Positions 36,194 through 47,519 of a DNA stretch of 64,000 bases are shown in pieces. Position 1 is the stretch's first letter; the number at the start of each line of letters is the position of its first letter. This DNA is from Takakia lepidozioides (taxonomy: Eukaryota > Streptophyta > Takakiopsida > Takakiales > Takakiaceae): contig CM060731.1 in assembly GCA_030704615.1 (NCBI GenBank), positions 80,642,756-80,706,755 on the forward strand, in the 5' to 3' direction. The translations under genes were made by a program, and so were the position numbers. The notes under the pieces are model-generated. The model was not told the DNA's origin. It was given only the letters and a program-made list of their open reading frames with translations, and did no database searches.

Positions 36194-38578
36194 CCCCTAA
36201 AGGACGACACGACCCGAAACGGGTCACGTCGAAATTTTGAATGGATGAAAAATTTGTGGATGAAGTTGGATGAAATTGCAAGCGCGAAGGGTGGCGGCAG
36301 ACCTCCCATCATTTCATCAAAATTGCTGAGGTGGCCCCTTTTTCTTGGCCGGAAGTCTCTACCGATCTCAAGTTCAGCTTAGAATGGTGTCATTTTTTTT
36401 AGGGTAGTGAGTATGAAGGCTAGCAACAACATGACTAGAGGAATTTTGCTTCCCAAAAATTGGGACACGTTTGGGATGATTTGGGGGGCCCATGGTAGAA
36501 AATGCCATTTTTACCCCCATTTTTCCCATACAAAGCAACCATTGTGAATTTTTTGGAATTTGGCTTTGGATTTTTGAGTAGACATGCTGTAGGTGCCATA
36601 TAATCAAAATATGGATAGCCTGTATCAATGAAAATTGTATATGGTCGGCAATCTGCTTGGTCAAACCGTTTGATGATGCTGAATGTAACTGGATGGTTTT
36701 TAATTCTTTGCACATTGTTGTTTTTTTCTGGAATTTGGTTATGTGTCTTGTTGTTTTGCTTCTCATTCAGAATTCTGGTTGTTTGGTGATAGGATCACGG
36801 AGCCATCGAGCTGCTTGGCCGAGCTTTGGAATTGCACGTGATAGGGGCATTTGCTTGGAGCTAGAATGCGTACATGAATTCACACACTCAGTTTGGCACT
36901 TCAGAAAGTTGCAGATTAGGTAGTCAATCACTCTTCATACAGATATGGGAGATTAGTGATCTATAGATTGGCTCTTCAAGTAGTTTTATAAAAGTGACAG
37001 GGTTTGATAACTGTTCAAGTATTGATAACCATTGTTGATATTTTGCAAGAATATTTTTGAGGACCATTGTTGATATCAGACCTCTATTTTTTCATAGAGT
37101 GCATTGTTGATACCAGCCTGGTACCAAAATTTAAAAACAAAACCCATTATTTAAGAACTTACCAGGACACATAATCCAAATTTCTTCCTACCAAGGACCT
37201 ACTGGTATAAGCAAAACCTGATACCAAGTCCAACACTAGAAAAGACCATGTTTAGCCTCAAGATGCTTTGCAAGTGTTTTTGGGGGATCACAACTGTCCT
37301 CCATACATGCATGGAGTCTAAAAAATAGATTGTGCCTCCAAATAAAGCCATCCATGAAAAGTTGGAAGTTCTCCAAGTTCGGAGGGAAGTCCATGTGAAA
37401 TTTGCACACATCCAATGCCAAAGATTGCCATGGAATGGCACAAAACATTTTCTCGTCTATGGCCTTTGCGTGGCCCAATTTGGTTGGGCTAGATGGACAA
37501 TCATCTTTGTGCGGCCCCTTTTTATCCCTTACTTGGCAGTTTTAGAAAATTGTACACATTGTAGGAATCATCCAACAGGCAAGTGGAGGAGGTCGGAGAA
37601 CCAAATTGCGGAAAGTACCAAAGTGACATTTTAACATCCAAGAAAATTATAGTGGTTTAACCCTTAAGTGCCTATATCCTAATTGAAACGACAAGGAACT
37701 TTCTAGAGCACACCTCACTCTAGATCTGTTGATGACCCGGGCGGCCCCGTTGGATGGACGGCGCACAATTGTTGAACGTAGGCCTTGCGACGTTGCTAGA
37801 CGGCGGCTATGTTGCGGCCACAAAAGCTGTCGTCCCACAATGCGTTGAACAAGTGGCAAGCCATGTGTGATTGAGATGGTGTGTAATCCAACGGCCCACA
37901 ATATTGGTGACTTTCTAGTATTCTCATAAAGATGTAAATGAAAATGACAGGGGACGCGTGGAGCTCTACGATATGGTGCGTGCTTTCCGGAACGTATGTT
38001 AGACATCATAATGTAGTTCTCTTTGCGTTGGACAATTGGGTTGCGCGGATGCGTGGGCGGCAGTCTAGGGACGTTCCGACAACGCTGCGCGCTGAGGCCC
38101 TACGTTGTGGGAGTTGCGTTCCACTGACGTATATGGCCTGTGTGGCCCTGGTATGAGGCTAGGCCTCTACCACATATGATCCAAAAGAATGAACCCTATA
38201 TATATGATGGGACCTCCCACTTCTACTTGATTACCAGATTTTGTAAATTTTCACCATTGATTTGAGAATATTATAATATTTTAGTGGGGATCAAATATTA
38301 TTTCATTGGAAATCAAACCGGCATGGATTTACTTTCACCAAGCATTTTATTTTATTTTAAGTTTTTCCCACGCACTCATAATTTGTGGCAGGTAACCCAT
38401 CTTCCCACCAAATTTCATCAAGAAATTCCCACTCCAGCTAATGGCTCATTTGTACTGCAAATTTGGAGGGTCAACTTGGCCTCCATATCTGAAAGTAGCA
38501 TGAGGTTCCAAAGTGACCACCCCCATTGCAGTTGAAATTTGAGATTTTATTCGGTCCACATGTCATTATCTTTAGGGG
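36194..38578. mobile_element. Candidate piggyBac-like element flanked by TTAA
   Basis: The left end is TTAA at 36190-36193 followed by CCCCTAAAGGACGACACG. The right end is the inverse, CTTTAGGGG then TTAA at 38579-38582. TTAA duplication and CCC-starting ends are typical of piggyBac-like elements. The visible inverted repeat is only about 9 bp and no transposase is recognised, so chance cannot be excluded. The hAT element A inserted exactly at this left boundary (its GTATTAAC duplication overlaps the TTAA). A hAT-like right end (gtccaacactag) at about 37232 lies inside. Confidence 0.4.
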
Positions 38579-38582
38579 TTAA

Positions 38583-39155
38583 TTTCGAGCGGAAAATTCA
38601 GGCTTGAATATGGATAGCGTGACATAATAAAATACAGGTGGGATAAAACTCCTCGGTAGTTATATCAGCTACCTGATTCTCCTAAGAAGGTTATAATGAA
38701 GACCAATCCACCTCTACAGTACTTCAACTGAGCCCCATCCAAAACCAGACATACCCTCATGGATGAGGGTATATCTCTCATTTGTCAAACATCCAATGGG
38801 ATGAACCGTACGTCGAATATGATCCTAGGACCTACTTCATACACCTCCTGTAAAAATATAGGAGATTTGACCATCTAATTAGGAAGATTATAACACAAAT
38901 GCTAGGCCAAATTTTCTACCATTCTCCATTTTCATAGTGAAAAATGCTTATAGGTGTGAGATCTACCACACAAAGTATTAGGAAAGACAGTTAGATGTCA
39001 AAGTTCGTTTTAGATTATATATATATATATATATTCTACTTCGAAATGAGAAAAGGATATGTCATTACTATTGCATGTCAAGCTCCATAAATGATGTCGA
39101 TATTGCATATTATCATATCTTCACTTTCATATTTTAATTTGCTTTGTGACTACAG
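38583..39155. other. AT-rich intergenic or intronic DNA
   Basis: No gene is seen. It ends in a polypyrimidine-like stretch and gactacag acceptor at 39155, so the last part may be an intron of the interrupted gene that follows. A (TA)n tract lies at about 39017-39033. Confidence 0.35.
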
Positions 39156-40087
39156 CTCCTAGTGACGGACACATCCTTCAAAGTTATAGTATTTGCTGGC
39201 ACCTATACATGTTGCAACTGGCAAACGCTTGATTGTATTATGGTGAATTCGTGCTCGAATAATTATCCGCATGAAGATCAATGTGCAACAACCTCATTTG
39301 TCATATTTAAGTATCAAATTGATTTGACGAAGGTGGAAGCAGCAACAATTCTCAAAGATATTAATTCCATCCTAAACGACCGTGCTTCTATGTGCCACAA
39401 TGGAGAAATTATAACTTGGATATCAAATTTTGCAGGTGTAGTAATACCTGCAAAATACAATGCACTTTCACCATCTAAAGCTGCAAATTTCATCCCAAAA
39501 TCATTGGCTACAACTATGTCCCGGATTTTATTGTGAATATTATCAATGGGGGCACAATTGAACATAACTATGACACTAGAAAAAAAACGCGGAATAACCA
39601 CTAGCCCTTTAACCACTACTGTCGTTTCCCACTCTATAAACCACTAGTAACCACTTGCCAGTGGTTAATCCCAATGAAATGCCACGGTGGCATCACAGAC
39701 AGTGGTTGGAAGTGGTTTCAACCACTCAGTAGTCCACGTGTAATAATTTATTTATTATTTATTATTTATTATTTGGTAATTTATTTTAGTTAATAAATAT
39801 AATATTCCACGTGGACGAGCAGTGGTACATTGTGAGTGGTTATAGACACCTCAGTGATGGGAAGTGGTTGAAACCACTTGCTACTCCACGTGTAATAATT
39901 TAAATTTTATTTATGATTTATGATTTGGAAAATCTATTTTAATTAATAAATATAATATTCCACGTGGACGGGGACAGTGCACGTTGATCTTGAGTGGTTA
40001 AAGACACCTCATTGATTTGTACCATTTTGACAGTGGTGGAGAGTGGGTGGTGAAAGACACTACAGTAATTGGAACCACTATTCTACT

Positions 40088-40711
40088 TTATTCTGAATCT
40101 GAAACATATTCGTCGCCCTCTGAATCACTTTCCTCAACTGGAATAGCGGTTGGTTGTACAAATGCCGCTTAAATGTAGGTAGCCAACATAGCCAAGTCTT
40201 CAGTCTCTCATATTAGTTCTAGAATGTTATGTGGTTAAAGGCACCTCAGTGATTTGTACCACTTGGACAGTGGTGCATAGTGAGTGGTTAAAGACACCGC
40301 AGTGATTGGTATCACTTAGACGGTGGTAGATTGTGAGTGATTAAAGACACCTCAGTGACTGGCACCACTCTTGTGGTGATACATGAAAATGTTTAAGTGG
40401 TTTGTGCACCTGTGATAAACTTTTAAAAACATACAAGTGTCCAAATCATTGTATGATGATGCGACTGAACAGATGGTTCCAAACAATCAACTTTATTCTA
40501 AATCTGAATCACAATATTCATTCTCTAAAGCATTTTCCTCAACTGGAACAATGTTTGGCCATACAAAACTAGCTTGAAATATGGTAGCCAACATAGCCAG
40601 CTCTTCTCCACTTAGAGCCGTGGCACCATCTAATGACCTAGGTATGCGCTGATCTGATAAGGTAGAGGGTGCCCGTAGACCATCAAAATTTGCATTTTCT
40701 CCAATGTCCAA
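40088..40711 (-). pseudogene. Duplicated C-terminal exon with acidic tail inside CACTA 1
   Basis: Minus-strand frame 40711-40493 reads ...GEELAMLATIFQASFVWPNI then VPVEENALENEYCDSDLE and stops. A second copy ending at 40088 reads EDLAMLATYI, stop, AAFVQPTAIPVEESDSEGDE and a similar acidic tail. So one coding end is present twice, one copy broken. An acceptor-like gttgaag precedes the first copy at about 40714. Position near the element's end and the acidic tail suggest a leftover of the transposon's own protein, but no CACTA transposase motif is recognisable. Confidence 0.4.
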
Positions 40712-40857
40712 ACTTCAACGATGAATTTCAGAATGAAAATAAATTAAGCCAGTTCCAAAAATACAAAATTTCCAAATAATTGAACTCACTACAAGGCTTG
40801 ATAATAGTTGTTTACATTTCATTCAAATTTTTATATGTCACATCTAGTAAATAAGCC

Positions 40858-40920
40858 TGATTTGTGAGCTGTAGCTCCTAGGTGTTTCCCTTTATTTTTT
40901 ATTCTTTTAAATAGATAATC
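40858..40920 (+). repeat. SINE 3'-end fragment
   Basis: gtgagctgtagctcctaggt and the following gtttcccttt plus A/T tail match, on the opposite strand, the 3' part of the SINE at 16439-16661. The tRNA-like head is absent here. A separate B-box-like match (minus strand, ggctcaaatcctgctac) lies at about 41206-41222. Confidence 0.6.
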
Positions 40921-41339
40921 TAATATACTTTGGAAAAATCTATAGACTTTTTGCAAGAACCCAAAAATGAGGTGTAGGTGGGTAGCATTGTAAGCCCTGA
41001 AGCTATCCCCCCAAAAACTATGTCAAACAGGTTTTATATGACCCGGATATGACCAAACATGCATTACATAATTTAAATTTGGTCATATTAATTAGTTCAT
41101 TTTGGCCTGCCTTTATCGATTTCTACTACCACTTCATAAAAAAATTAACATTGTACTCATTACAATAAAGTGAAATTCACATACCATACCACATATAAAA
41201 AGGACGTAGCAGGATTTGAGCCCCAAACCACTGGGGTAACAAAAAGTGTACTATCCAATCAAAGTTCAAAATAATTCAAAATGGATTTAGGGTTGCGGGG
41301 TTGTGTGCTGAATGATGAGTCTTCGACTTGGTCGTTTTT

Positions 41340-42010
41340 CTTTGTTTGTGTCGTGGGATGAATTGCAGGTGCATAGCTAGGTCCGAGATGGAAGCTTTGT
41401 AGACCACCTGCGCTCAAGCGATGCGGGGAGGGTTGAGCTCGACAGCTTTGGAGACATGCGCGCAATTGAAGTGGGGACGGTTGAAGCTCGACAGCTTCCT
41501 AGCTTTTTCATACGGCCCTCAATATCGTCCTCTCCACCCTCCTCTCTACCCCAGCGTGCTTTCCAACTCTCCATCAATCTTGTTCCCACCCTCTTCATTT
41601 CTCATGCTTTTGCTGCAGTAGGTCGCTCGAGGCTTGGGTCTTCTGTTGCCGGTTCTTTAGGGGCACCATTGCCAGGAAGTTGTATTCTAGGGCTCAGCCA
41701 TTTATATATTCATGAAGGGAAAAGAGGTCCATGGTGACATCGTCAAGGCTGGAATAGTACCAAATGTCATTCTGAACTATACCCTTGTTGATATGTATGC
41801 CAAATGTGGAAGCACTGTGGATGCAAAGGAAGTGTTTGATGGACAAACGAGATGTGGTGTTCTGGAGTGCTACGATTGCAGGACATGCACAACATGGATA
41901 TGGGGGATGGAGGCTTTGGAGACCTGTGAGCAAATTCACATCAGCAGGGAGTGAAGCCAGACTGAGTCACATTCATTTCTGTTGTGCCCTATCTTCATGC
42001 CAATTTCTCT
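41340..42010 (+). pseudogene. PPR protein fragment (PLS type) captured in CACTA 1
   Basis: Frame pieces read KGKEVHGDIVKAGIVPNVIL, LVDMYAKCGSTVDAKEVFD, then after a shift KRDVVFWSATIAGHAQHGYG, after another MEALETCEQIH, and HQQGVKPD-stop-VTFISVV. These are consecutive 35-residue PPR motifs of the plant PLS class (organellar RNA-binding proteins). A further VSWDELQ piece at about 41344 parallels VSWDAMM in CACTA 2. At least three frameshifts or stops make it non-functional. It lies wholly inside the CACTA termini, so it is captured host sequence. Confidence 0.85.
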
Positions 42011-42079
42011 AATTTGGGTGTGCTATGGTTTGGTGGATTTGTAGCAAGTAGGGTGATGAAGATATGCTAGCCTTCAGAG

Positions 42080-43030
42080 CTATAAAGATCTTCAAGGGGT
42101 TGTGGTCTGGCCCCCAATATAGTTGCACATGTTGTTCAAGTTTCCAGACATTCAGCTACTTTGATGGGCCTATCTTCTTGCCAACTAGTGTTATCAACAT
42201 ATGGTGGCCTTCAGAGCTTTGGAATTTCTTAAGGGGTTGTGGTCTGGCCCCCAGCAGATCTGCACTTGTTGTTCAAGTTTTCGAACATTCAGGTACTCAA
42301 ATGGGCCTCTCTTCTTGCCATCCAATTGTGGTGTGCTATGGCTTGAAACATTTCTAACAACTAGTGTGATCAAGTTATGGTGGCCTCCTGAGCTCTGAAT
42401 TTTCTTAAGGGGTTTGGTCGAGCCCCCAACAGATCTGTATTTGAAGTTTCCGGACGTTCAGGTACTCAGATGGGCTTATCTCCTTGCCAATTGCTCCAAT
42501 TGTGGAGTGCTATGGCTTGAAACATTTCTAACAACTAGTGTCATCAAGTTAAGGGCCTCCTAAGCTCTGAATTTTCTTAAGGGGTTTTGGTCCGACCCCC
42601 AACAGATCTGCACTTGTTGTTCAAGTTTCCGGACATTCAAGTACTCAGATGGGCCTATCTCCTTGCCAACTGCTCCAATTGTTGTGTGCTATGGCTTGAA
42701 ACATTTCTAACAATTAGTGTGATCAATTTATGGTGGCCTCCTGAGCTCTGAATTTGCTTAAGGGTTGTGGTCTGGCCCCCAATAGATCTGCACTTGTTGT
42801 TCAAGTTTCTGGGCGTTCAGCTACTTTGATGGGCCTATCTTCTTGCCAATTCCTCCATTTGTCGTGTGCTATGGCTTGGCACATTCTAACAACTAGTGTG
42901 ATAAATATATGGTGGCCTCCAGAGCTTTGGAGTTTTCTTAAGGGGTTGTGGTCTGGCCCCCAACAGATCTGCACTTGTTGATTGTTGGCCGAGCAATTGT
43001 TGTACAGGACGCTAACCGTTCTCACCACTT
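42080..43030. repeat. Tandem array, unit about 177 bp, about 5.5 copies, plus diverged copies to 43680
   Basis: The landmark ggttgtggtctggcccccaa recurs at about 42099, 42236, 42412, 42583, 42764 and 42943, giving periods near 137, 176, 171, 181 and 179 bp. Each unit has gatctgcacttgttgttcaa, then gatgggcctatcttcttgcc, then gtgctatggcttg. Two more diverged units lie at about 43340-43680 after a unique gap. The array follows directly on the PPR fragment and lies within CACTA 1. Confidence 0.85.
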
Positions 43031-43699
43031 TGAAGATGGGATTTGTTCTTGTGGGGATTACTGGTGAGATGATGTTTTCTTGGAAAGATGCGAGTTTCTT
43101 GCTTCATTCATTGATCTGTGTAGCTACTCACATCATCCACCATTTCCTGAGAGTATTGACCATGATGAACTATTGAGTGCATCTCCTGTGGCATATCCAC
43201 GGGAAATGATAGTGGGGTCTACCCGTCATAGGTGGGAAGTCAGCCCATAATTGACTGATTTTGATGACAGTGGATGGAAATCAGAGTGCTGTCCTAATTT
43301 TGGGTCTGGGTGGTGGAGCTTCTCTAAAGCTTAAAGATGGAAGTGAATACAAATGGGCCTATCTTCTTGTCAACTGCTCCAGTTTGGGTGGGGCCTATGG
43401 CTTGGTGGATCTGTTATAAGTAGGGTGATGAAGATATGTAACCTCCATATCCATAAACATTTATAAGGGGTTCTGGTCTGGCCCACAATAGATCTGCACT
43501 TGTCATTCAAGTTTCCAGATGTACAGGTACTCAAATGGATCTATCTTCTTGTCATTTTCTCTAATTTAGGTGGGCTATGGATTGGTGGATTTGTTACAAG
43601 TATGGTGATGAAGATATGATAGCTTCTAGAACCATAATGTTTTCTAAGGGGTTGTGGTCTGGCCCCTAGCAGATCTGCTTGGAAGCTGCAGCAACAGCG

Positions 43700-44270
43700 G
43701 CACAATTGTTAAAATCAGGTACTGCTAATGAAGACACATTCTTCAACACATTCCATCATGTTTTTCCCTCTTATCAGAATCGGCCATGTTGAATTCTGAT
43801 AGTTAACTGGTTGAGTGAACCTTTGATAGTTTGGAGTGACTGACATGATACTGCCAATGTGACAACATGAAAGTATCCAAAAACAGGTAACAGAGATAAG
43901 GAGAAGTTGTGGAATGAATACTTTTCTGACCCCAATGGTGGGACAATCGAGGCATAAAGGTGAATGCCTGTTTGATTATAGAGAGTAGCAGATGCAATTG
44001 AGCATAAGAACTAGTGCGATAAGTAGGGTTGGGGTGTTTGCTGGAACAACTCTAGGCTGTCATTGTCAGCTGCTAGCAGCAAGCCAAGGATGAATGCATG
44101 ATTTGTGCAGAGGCATGGATAGCTGAAGGAGCAGAGATAGAGTGTGGGTCCAGATTCATCCAAGAGGGCCAGATTTCAAGCATAAGGTTACCTATGATTT
44201 CCTGTGGATCAATAGCTACAAGAAACCTGCATGGGTAGATGGTCTATCACTGACCAAAAGGCAGGAAAGT
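43700..44270 (+). pseudogene. OSB-type (PDF motif) gene fragment captured in CACTA 1
   Basis: OSB proteins bind single-stranded DNA in plant organelles and carry a C-terminal PDF motif. The first exon piece reads KLWNEYFSDP and, after a one-base shift, WWDNRGIK followed by a GTGAAT donor at about 43961. After an intron-like stretch of about 195 bp the second piece reads IHPRGPDFKHKVTYDFLWIN, then SYKKPAWVDG. W-x-D-P, WWDNR, PDFKHK, LW and P-W-V in this order match the PDF motif. The retained splice site shows capture at the DNA level. No OB-fold domain is present, so it is a fragment. Confidence 0.75.
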
Positions 44271-45336
44271 AGTTCATGGCTTTTAGCATGCCTGCGGAGA
44301 CGTAGTGTAGATGTAGTATCTCACCCTTTATCAGGGTTGGATTTTGTTGACTCTGTTCCAACGCTTATTGTCTTGGATTCTATTCTGTTTTTTGAATGGT
44401 GAATCTTCAAGAGTATTTGGATTTGCAGATTCATTTGGAATGTATGGGAATTGTAGGAGAATTGTATGGGAATGTATGAATCACATACACACCACTTTGT
44501 TAGTGGTATATGTAAGACTGTGACGATAGGCAAGAGTGGTTGTACTCCTCCATATGTAGCCCCAATCACTTACATACCACTCTTGTAGTAATAATTCAAA
44601 TACATGGTTCATACTTGGTGGGACATACTGGATGACTTAGTCAGTGGTTTTAGCACACAAACCTAACCACTACATCAATACTGGTAGAACCACTCCGTCT
44701 GTGGTTTTAGCACATAACCTAACTACATTGATACTGGTAGAACCACTCAGTAAGTGGTTTTAGTATACAACCAAATCACTACATCAATACTATTAGAACC
44801 ACATTTGTAATATGGCCACGTGTCCAGATAATGGAGCCCATAATCGTCTAACTGGATTCGGCCACGTGTCCGTCGATTGCTAAGTATGATCGACGGATTT
44901 GCTGCGTCCACGTCGCATACGGTGGAAGTGGTTTGTTGTGAAGTGGTTGGTTTACCACTGTGATACGTCAGACATGGTTTGGCTTACCACTGTGACACGT
45001 CATAAGTGGTAAGTGATACGTAAGCGAACAGCTAGACTCGGAGGCAAGTGATCGTAACCACTGTCTTTAACCACTTCGGACACGTCATGTCTTTTACCAC
45101 TGCTGAGTCAAGTTCCACTGGTTCTTCATCACATTGGGGCCAGAGTGGTTGGGTGTCTTTTCCCACTCAAAATGAGTTGTTACCAGAGTGGTTATTCCGC
45201 GTTTTTTTTCTAGTGTGATGGTAACCAGATTCCGGTTTCATGCTGGGAAGGAACATGCCAAGGTCCAAACATCAATTGGGATGGAAGTATAGGTCCTCAT
45301 TTAGATATTTGCCCTAATGGCATTGACGATAATTAA

Positions 45337-46302
45337 TGCACAACTATAGTATACAACACTAGATCGTATAGATAAAACCGTAGAGCGATGTTCATGAAAA
45401 TGAAAGTCAAATGCCAAAGTTTGTTCCAGTTGTTTAGCTGTTTTATGAAGAAATACCAATTAAAGAATATGATACAAATTGTACAAGATAAGCTTCCCAA
45501 AGAGGCATATTTTGGGAGGCTTTAGAGAAGATTGAACGTAAGGAGATAGAATAAGTTGCCTAATTCTGATAAAGAAAAAAGTTCTCATTGGAGAATTACG
45601 TGTAATTTTGGATTGAAATAGTGTGAGTCGAGGGCAATTTCCAACTTACAAATAACACCAATTCATGGAATCAGTGTGTCCAAAATAAGCATCCAGTCCA
45701 TAGCCTCTGCCGTTGGCCCAAGCGTCCAGTGTTATCTAAGACCAAGTGCAATCTCCTATGTATCCAAGTGCTTCTCCCATAATGAGGCCCAAGTGCAACC
45801 TCCAGTGTCCAATGTCATCTAAGTCCAAGTGCAATCCCAAAGCCCACTTTGTTATTTTTGCAATCTCCCCTGTCAAGGCTTCATATATTGAAATATCCAC
45901 TTTGCTAATTTTCGCGAACTTCCAGTGACCAAAAGTACTTGAAATTCCATATCTCCCACACCGCAGGTCCAAAAATCATGAGACTAGGTCGGTGCACCCC
46001 TCCTCATTGAGGGCTTTCCAACGGTACCAAGCACCAGGGCTGGGGCCCCGGGGTTCGGGACATCTCAACGTGACAAAACAAACAAAACAAACAAACAAAC
46101 TACCTTCATTCATATATTTATTTGTGAAATGGACCAGTTGGAAAAAGCTCTTCATCCTCACATCTTCTTATGTCGGGCAGTCAATTCAAAAGCGATTGGT
46201 TGTTGCCTCTCAACAACAGCTACAACGTTGGATGAGCTTTCATCTCTTTTTGTTGAAAGAAATCATGAATGTATGTTTGATGTGTCAGCTTGGGATTATT
46301 AT
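45337..46302. other. Intergenic DNA between the two CACTA elements
   Basis: This follows the interrupted gene's stop codon. Two short duplicated phrases (aagtgcaa.ctcc and ccaatgtcatctaa types, 45725-45840) repeat irregularly. A (CAAA)n tract lies at about 46074-46100 after ccggggttcgggaca, possibly a retroposon tail. No gene was found. Confidence 0.4.
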
Positions 46303-47149
46303 CACTACAAAAGATGAACGTTTTTATGACTATGGCTTTTGCGGAGTCATAAAAACGGTACTAGATATACGACTACAGAATGATGAAATGCATTGTAGTC
46401 ATAGTTTTATCACTCTGTAATAATGGATATCACTACATGACTCCGGAAAGATAGGGAGCATTGGTCAAACATTGTTGACCACAATGATAGGGATGATTTA
46501 TATGACTAGTGTGATATATTTCACTACACGTGGACGACGTTTCATGGAAACTTATGACTTCATGACTGAAGATGGTTTTACAGCTCTATTTATACAACTA
46601 CATCACTACACATGTCATTTTGAAGGCACATACAAGAATGTATTCATCCATTGGATGAGTTCATCCATCGATGACATGACATGTAAACTTATGACTGCCT
46701 TACTGCAGATTGTTTCATAATTCTATATATATGACTACATCACTACACGTGTCATTTTAAAGGCATATACATGAATGAATTCATCCAAGATATATGAGAT
46801 TAAAATGCGCAATGATCATGGTTGTACATGGAAATTATTTTTGAATCGTTAGATTGTATAAGATCTAACGGTTTAAGATTAGGTATGCCGAACTTCATGA
46901 GCAAATTCGCTTAAGTCCTGGCTGAGAGTCTTGGCAGATGCAACGGTAGAAGGGATGATGATGGTAGTGAGATTTTAGCCTAAGCTTATGACCACTAAAA
47001 TGAATCAAAGTGCAAAAGGTTAATTTTTTTTTCAAAAAGTTGATTATAGGGTTTGTAAATTTAAGGTTAAAAAAATTCAAAAAGTTGCTTATAGGGTTGC
47101 CCATCACGGTAGCCCTAAACAGAGGGCTGCGACTTAGGCTTTTTTTTTC

Positions 47150-47260
47150 CTCCTGCGCCTGAGAGAGATGTTGTGTCATGGGACGCGATGATGCAGGAGC
47201 GTAGGATGGAGGCTTTGCAGACCTACCTACTCTTGCGCAAATGATGCAGAAATGAGAAAA
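47150..47260 (+). pseudogene. PPR protein fragment captured in CACTA 2
   Basis: The frame reads ERDVVSWDAMMQERRMEALQ then TYLLLRK and a stop. RDVVSWDAM is the canonical start of a plant PLS-type PPR motif and MEALQTY matches the position of MEALETC in the CACTA 1 fragment. The DNA around atggaggctttgcagacc aligns with 41390-41410 in CACTA 1. It is too short to be functional. Confidence 0.65.
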
Positions 47261-47519
47261 GGAGGAGGAGACGAGACATCTCCGACATCATCCTACATCT
47301 CTCGTCATCTCGTCGAGGAGGGGAAGCTCCCAACATTCTTGCGAGCTCGCCGTTTTTGGGTTTTGGGAGAGAGACGAGACGAGGAGAAGCTCGCCGTTCT
47401 TGGGAGAGTCAACTTGGTCTTAGTAAGCCGTGTTTCAATCTTTGCCTGCTCAGCTGCACCGTGGTGGTTCGATCTCACATACCAATCCGACATTACCTGA
47501 CTACAGACACAAGCAGCAA

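Larger units (their letters stand above)
39574..45215. mobile_element. CACTA (En/Spm-type) transposon 1, 5642 bp, with captured PPR and OSB fragments
   Basis: Both termini read CACTAGAAAAAAAACGCGGA and continue to a 29-bp perfect inverted repeat (39574-39602 and 45187-45215). The 3-bp target duplication TGA lies at 39571-39573 and 45216-45218. Subterminal regions of about 0.8 kb (left) and 0.7 kb (right) are full of accact/agtggt motifs, the usual transposase-binding architecture of this superfamily. Inside, left to right: duplicated acidic-tail reading frames (minus strand), SINE pieces, a PPR fragment, a tandem array of about 177 bp, and an OSB fragment. No recognisable transposase domain, so it is non-autonomous. 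Confidence 0.95.
39156..45336 (+). pseudogene. Cys-rich gene of unknown family, interrupted by a CACTA transposon
   Basis: The left part runs 39156-39573 (acceptor ctacag before CTCCTAGTG) and the right part 45219-45336, ending TAA. If the element 39574-45215 and one TGA copy are removed, the frame continues without a stop: ...VNIINGGTIEHNYDGNQIPV and then SCWEGTCQGPNINWDGSIGP. The left part is open for 125 codons in one frame (TDTSFKVIVFAGTYTCCNWQ near its start). A single-base loss in an A-run at about 39496-39499 shifts it into the frame that crosses the junction (FIPK then IIGYNYVPDF). The family is not recognised; the Cys spacing and aromatic content suggest a secreted or extracellular domain, as inference only. 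Upstream exons were not found. Confidence 0.6.

Noticed and set aside
37647-38009. 120-codon minus-strand ORF in a GC-rich patch
   Set aside because: No motif, no splice context, and it lies within the TTAA-flanked repeat region.
42080-43030. CRISPR-like regular repeats
   Set aside because: Whole 177-bp units repeat without unique spacers, and the context is a plant nuclear transposon.
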